Shown here: positions 42,187 through 43,723 of the stretch, piece by piece
Layout of the letters: each line of letters starts with the position of its first letter
How positions within the stretch are numbered: the first letter of the stretch is position 1
Assembly: GCA_030602375.1 (NCBI GenBank)
Contig: JAUVZV010000003.1
Span: forward strand, 1 to 43,723
Source: Chloroflexota bacterium
GTDB lineage: Bacteria; Chloroflexota; Dehalococcoidia; Dehalococcoidales; JAUVZV01
Length of the DNA stretch: 43,723 nt
Direction of reading: 5' to 3'
Position numbers and translations under genes: made by a program
Notes under the pieces: generated by a model
Database searches by the model: none
Seen by the model: only the letters and a program-made list of their open reading frames with translations
Told to the model about the DNA's origin: nothing

Positions 42187-43293
42187 TTAAGACAGGGAAA
42201 TAGGGTAGCCGCCATAGTTTAGTGTCGTCTCACGCATGGCATTATAGTTCACCAAAGGGATATACTCAGGTACTGAGTTTGAAGCCCCTACAATATAGCC
42301 TCCGCCAGGTGCTATCTCCCGCAGGTTTCTTCTTACCAGCGCCTCAACCTCCTCCGGGGTACCTCGCGTCATCAAATCAACATCAATACCACCCAAAAGG
42401 CAGAGTTTATCCCCCACCTTTTTCTTAAGATAGCCAATATCCATGGCACTTGGCTCAATAGGGTGAAGGCCATTGACCCCAGCATCAATAATGTCATCCA
42501 GAACTTCATAGACGTTGCCATCGGTGTGCAAGATAAAGGGCAGGTCCTTCCTCTCACATAGCTTACCTACCTCCTTGAGCCAGGGGAAAAAGTATTCCCG
42601 CAAATGCCTGGGTGAAATCAGTAGGCCATTTTTATAGGCAATATCGTCGTTTACCCGTAAAGCACCCAGACAGTCAAAACTAACTATCCTCTGGATGCAT
42701 TCATATTGCAAGGTTGTAATCTTGTCGAACATCTTAGCTACAAGCCCGGGGTTATCCATCAAGGATAGATAGAAGGTCTCTCCTCCCATCAATAACCATA
42801 CCGGGGTGAAAACACCTTGCACGGTGTTAATAACCTTCATTCCTGGAGGAAGGTGCTCACCTACGGTCTTCAAGAGAGAAAAATCAAAATCTTTAATAGT
42901 CGGCCAGGGAAAGTTTTCAAACTCCTCCATTGTGGTGATGTTTCCTTTGCCTTCCTCCGCCCAAGCTCTCTCTCCTTCAGCATCGGTAAAAACGCTATAT
43001 TTAGCCGTTTTTGCTTGGAGTATCGGCTTTTTGGTAGCAAAGCTAGCCTCTTGTCCATAGTATGAATGTTTCCCCAACCCGAAAAAGCGTTGTAAGCCTA
43101 CCGCCGCCATGACAAAATCATAGCCAGCAGCGATGGCAAACTCCACCTCCCCCTTGAGGTCGGTCAAAGGTTTACCTAAAAAGGCACTCTTTACATCCCG
43201 GTGGACGCTATCAAAAAGAGGAACAAAGTCCGGTTCACCCTCTAAAAGAAGGGTTCGTCGGAATCTGGAGAAATCAGGCTCTCTCAACTCCAA
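42187..43293 (-). CDS. Uroporphyrinogen decarboxylase-family methyltransferase
   Basis: The 368-residue protein has the UroD/MtaA TIM-barrel layout: VNTVQGVFTPVWLLMGGETF in the middle, then LPFILHTDGNVYEVLDDII, GVNGLHPIEP, LCLLGGIDVD and PGGGYIVGASNSVP. Such proteins in anaerobes usually move methyl groups to or from corrinoid proteins, rather than making haem. The zinc motif H-x-C of MtaA-type enzymes reads HTD here. No corrinoid protein is in view. The track TTG at 43293 touches the RBS-like GGGGTGA; TTG 43287 has better spacing. Confidence 0.8.
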   Translation of the reverse strand: MELREPDFSRFRRTLLLEGEPDFVPLFDSVHRDVKSAFLGKPLTDLKGEVEFAIAAGYDFVMAAVGLQRFFGLGKHSYYGQEASFATKKPILQAKTAKYSVFTDAEGERAWAEEGKGNITTMEEFENFPWPTIKDFDFSLLKTVGEHLPPGMKVINTVQGVFTPVWLLMGGETFYLSLMDNPGLVAKMFDKITTLQYECIQRIVSFDCLGALRVNDDIAYKNGLLISPRHLREYFFPWLKEVGKLCERKDLPFILHTDGNVYEVLDDIIDAGVNGLHPIEPSAMDIGYLKKKVGDKLCLLGGIDVDLMTRGTPEEVEALVRRNLREIAPGGGYIVGASNSVPEYIPLVNYNAMRETTLNYGGYPISLS

Positions 43294-43487
43294 TCACCCC
43301 TACTACCAGCCGAAAATACCCCAAGCTTTTCTAGAACATCTTGACCAAAAAGATAATACGCCGTATCGACAAGGAACCGGTGCTTTACAAAGAAACTGTG
43401 ACTTGATACTGGCAAGAACGTATAGGAGTCGAACCCGCCTAAGATATTCTTAACACCCGCTAACAGATTATGAATGGTGGCCATCAT
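43284..43487 (-). CDS. Small ORF or frameshifted tail of the right-edge gene
   Basis: From ATG 43487 this frame reads MMATIHNLLAGVKNILGG and ends AGSRGDWS, 67 residues with protein-like composition. It has no RBS, and its frame is open further upstream (the track starts it at 43625), overlapping the end of the right-edge gene. It is most likely the continuation of that protein after a frameshift, but a separate small gene is possible. It overlaps the UroD gene start by ten bases. Confidence 0.4.
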   Translation of the reverse strand: MMATIHNLLAGVKNILGGFDSYTFLPVSSHSFFVKHRFLVDTAYYLFGQDVLEKLGVFSAGSRGDWS

Positions 43488-43723
43488 GATATAGTAGCGA
43501 TGGCACGTCTCCGGAAAACTCTTCCAGTTCCTTGAGTTTGTTCTCGACCTCGGCCTGCCGCTTCTTGGTATCCCGCTTAAACTCAATTGAGTGACTGTAG
43601 TATCGCTTGACCTTTTCCACCTCACTTAGTTCGGACAGAACCAAGGTGATATCCAGCGATCTTTTCTCCCTGGGGTAATCACCATTTCTGATGATAGCCT
43701 CAGGGGCTATATCCTTGAGGTAG
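43468..43723 (-). CDS. Partial hypothetical protein at right edge
   Basis: The gene enters from the right edge and reads YLKDIAPEAIIRNGDYPREK, then an alpha-helical, charged stretch (KRDTKKRQAEVENKLKELEE) typical of a coiled coil, and stops at TAA 43470-43468. I do not recognise the family. Just before the stop the sequence becomes unlike the rest (YHDGHHS), and the adjacent frame continues with good protein-like sequence. A frameshift (real or an assembly error) near 43485-43520 is plausible. Confidence 0.5.
   Translation of the reverse strand, partial: YLKDIAPEAIIRNGDYPREKRSLDITLVLSELSEVEKVKRYYSHSIEFKRDTKKRQAEVENKLKELEEFSGDVPSLLYHDGHHS

Overview
This window reads as a chromosomal segment of an uncultured member of the Dehalococcoidia (Chloroflexota). 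That placement is an inference. It rests on the run rpsB-tsf-pyrH-frr-cdsA / dxr-rseP-ispG-proS, a short EF-Ts, a ThrRS without a TGS domain, a bacterial NrpR-like regulator, MvhD/Flx-type electron-transfer proteins and a UroD-family methyltransferase. Base composition is moderate, and most genes have Shine-Dalgarno sequences and sigma70-like promoters that can be read by eye.

Layout. 1-2.1 kb: an EthD-like fragment, a DUF3795 protein, an SDR and a small unknown protein. 2.25-11.9 kb: a translation, isoprenoid and envelope block (rpsB, tsf, pyrH, frr, cdsA, dxr, rseP, ispG, proS). It is interrupted between cdsA and dxr by an inverted methyltransferase gene flanked by imperfect direct repeats. 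uppS, which commonly sits between frr and cdsA, is not there. 11.9-18.4 kb, minus strand: thrS, infC-rpmI-rplT, pheST, with identifiable promoters, a terminator, a candidate thrS attenuator and an apparent AUA start for infC. 18.6-24 kb: an MFS transporter, a DegV protein, then an NrpR-like regulator with hisF and glutamate dehydrogenase, which looks like a nitrogen-assimilation unit. 24.1-30.3 kb: queA, a four-gene MvhD/Fe-S/Fe-S/flavin module of the Flx type, surE and an SDR. 30.3-33.5 kb: a strong promoter, a structured leader resembling the pan RNA motif and a terminator, ahead of DUF2520-panD-panB-panC.

33.5-38.15 kb looks like an accessory island. Its left edge carries a decayed copy of the 3' end of the MFS gene that forms its right edge. 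Inside are an atypical SDR, a frameshifted Ig-like pseudogene remnant, two zinc-ribbon proteins (one fused to an OB-fold, one fused to a NarL-type response regulator) and a DivIVA-like coiled-coil protein. 39.5-39.9 kb holds five tRNA genes (Phe, Gly, Leu, Gln, Asn) behind one promoter. 40-42 kb carries a nucleotidyltransferase, a CDP-alcohol transferase and a HAD phosphatase, resembling a split di-myo-inositol-phosphate pathway. The right end has a UroD-like methyltransferase and a partial, possibly frameshifted gene.

No CRISPR array, insertion sequence, rRNA or replication origin was seen. No intergenic gap exceeds 300 bases. The strongest leads are the pan-type leader with its DUF2520 gene, the infC AUA start, the thrS attenuator, the NrpR-hisF-gdh unit, the stand-alone Flx module, the inositol-phosphate-like cassette and the island bounded by a duplicated MFS tail. 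Everything here was read by eye; no database search was run.
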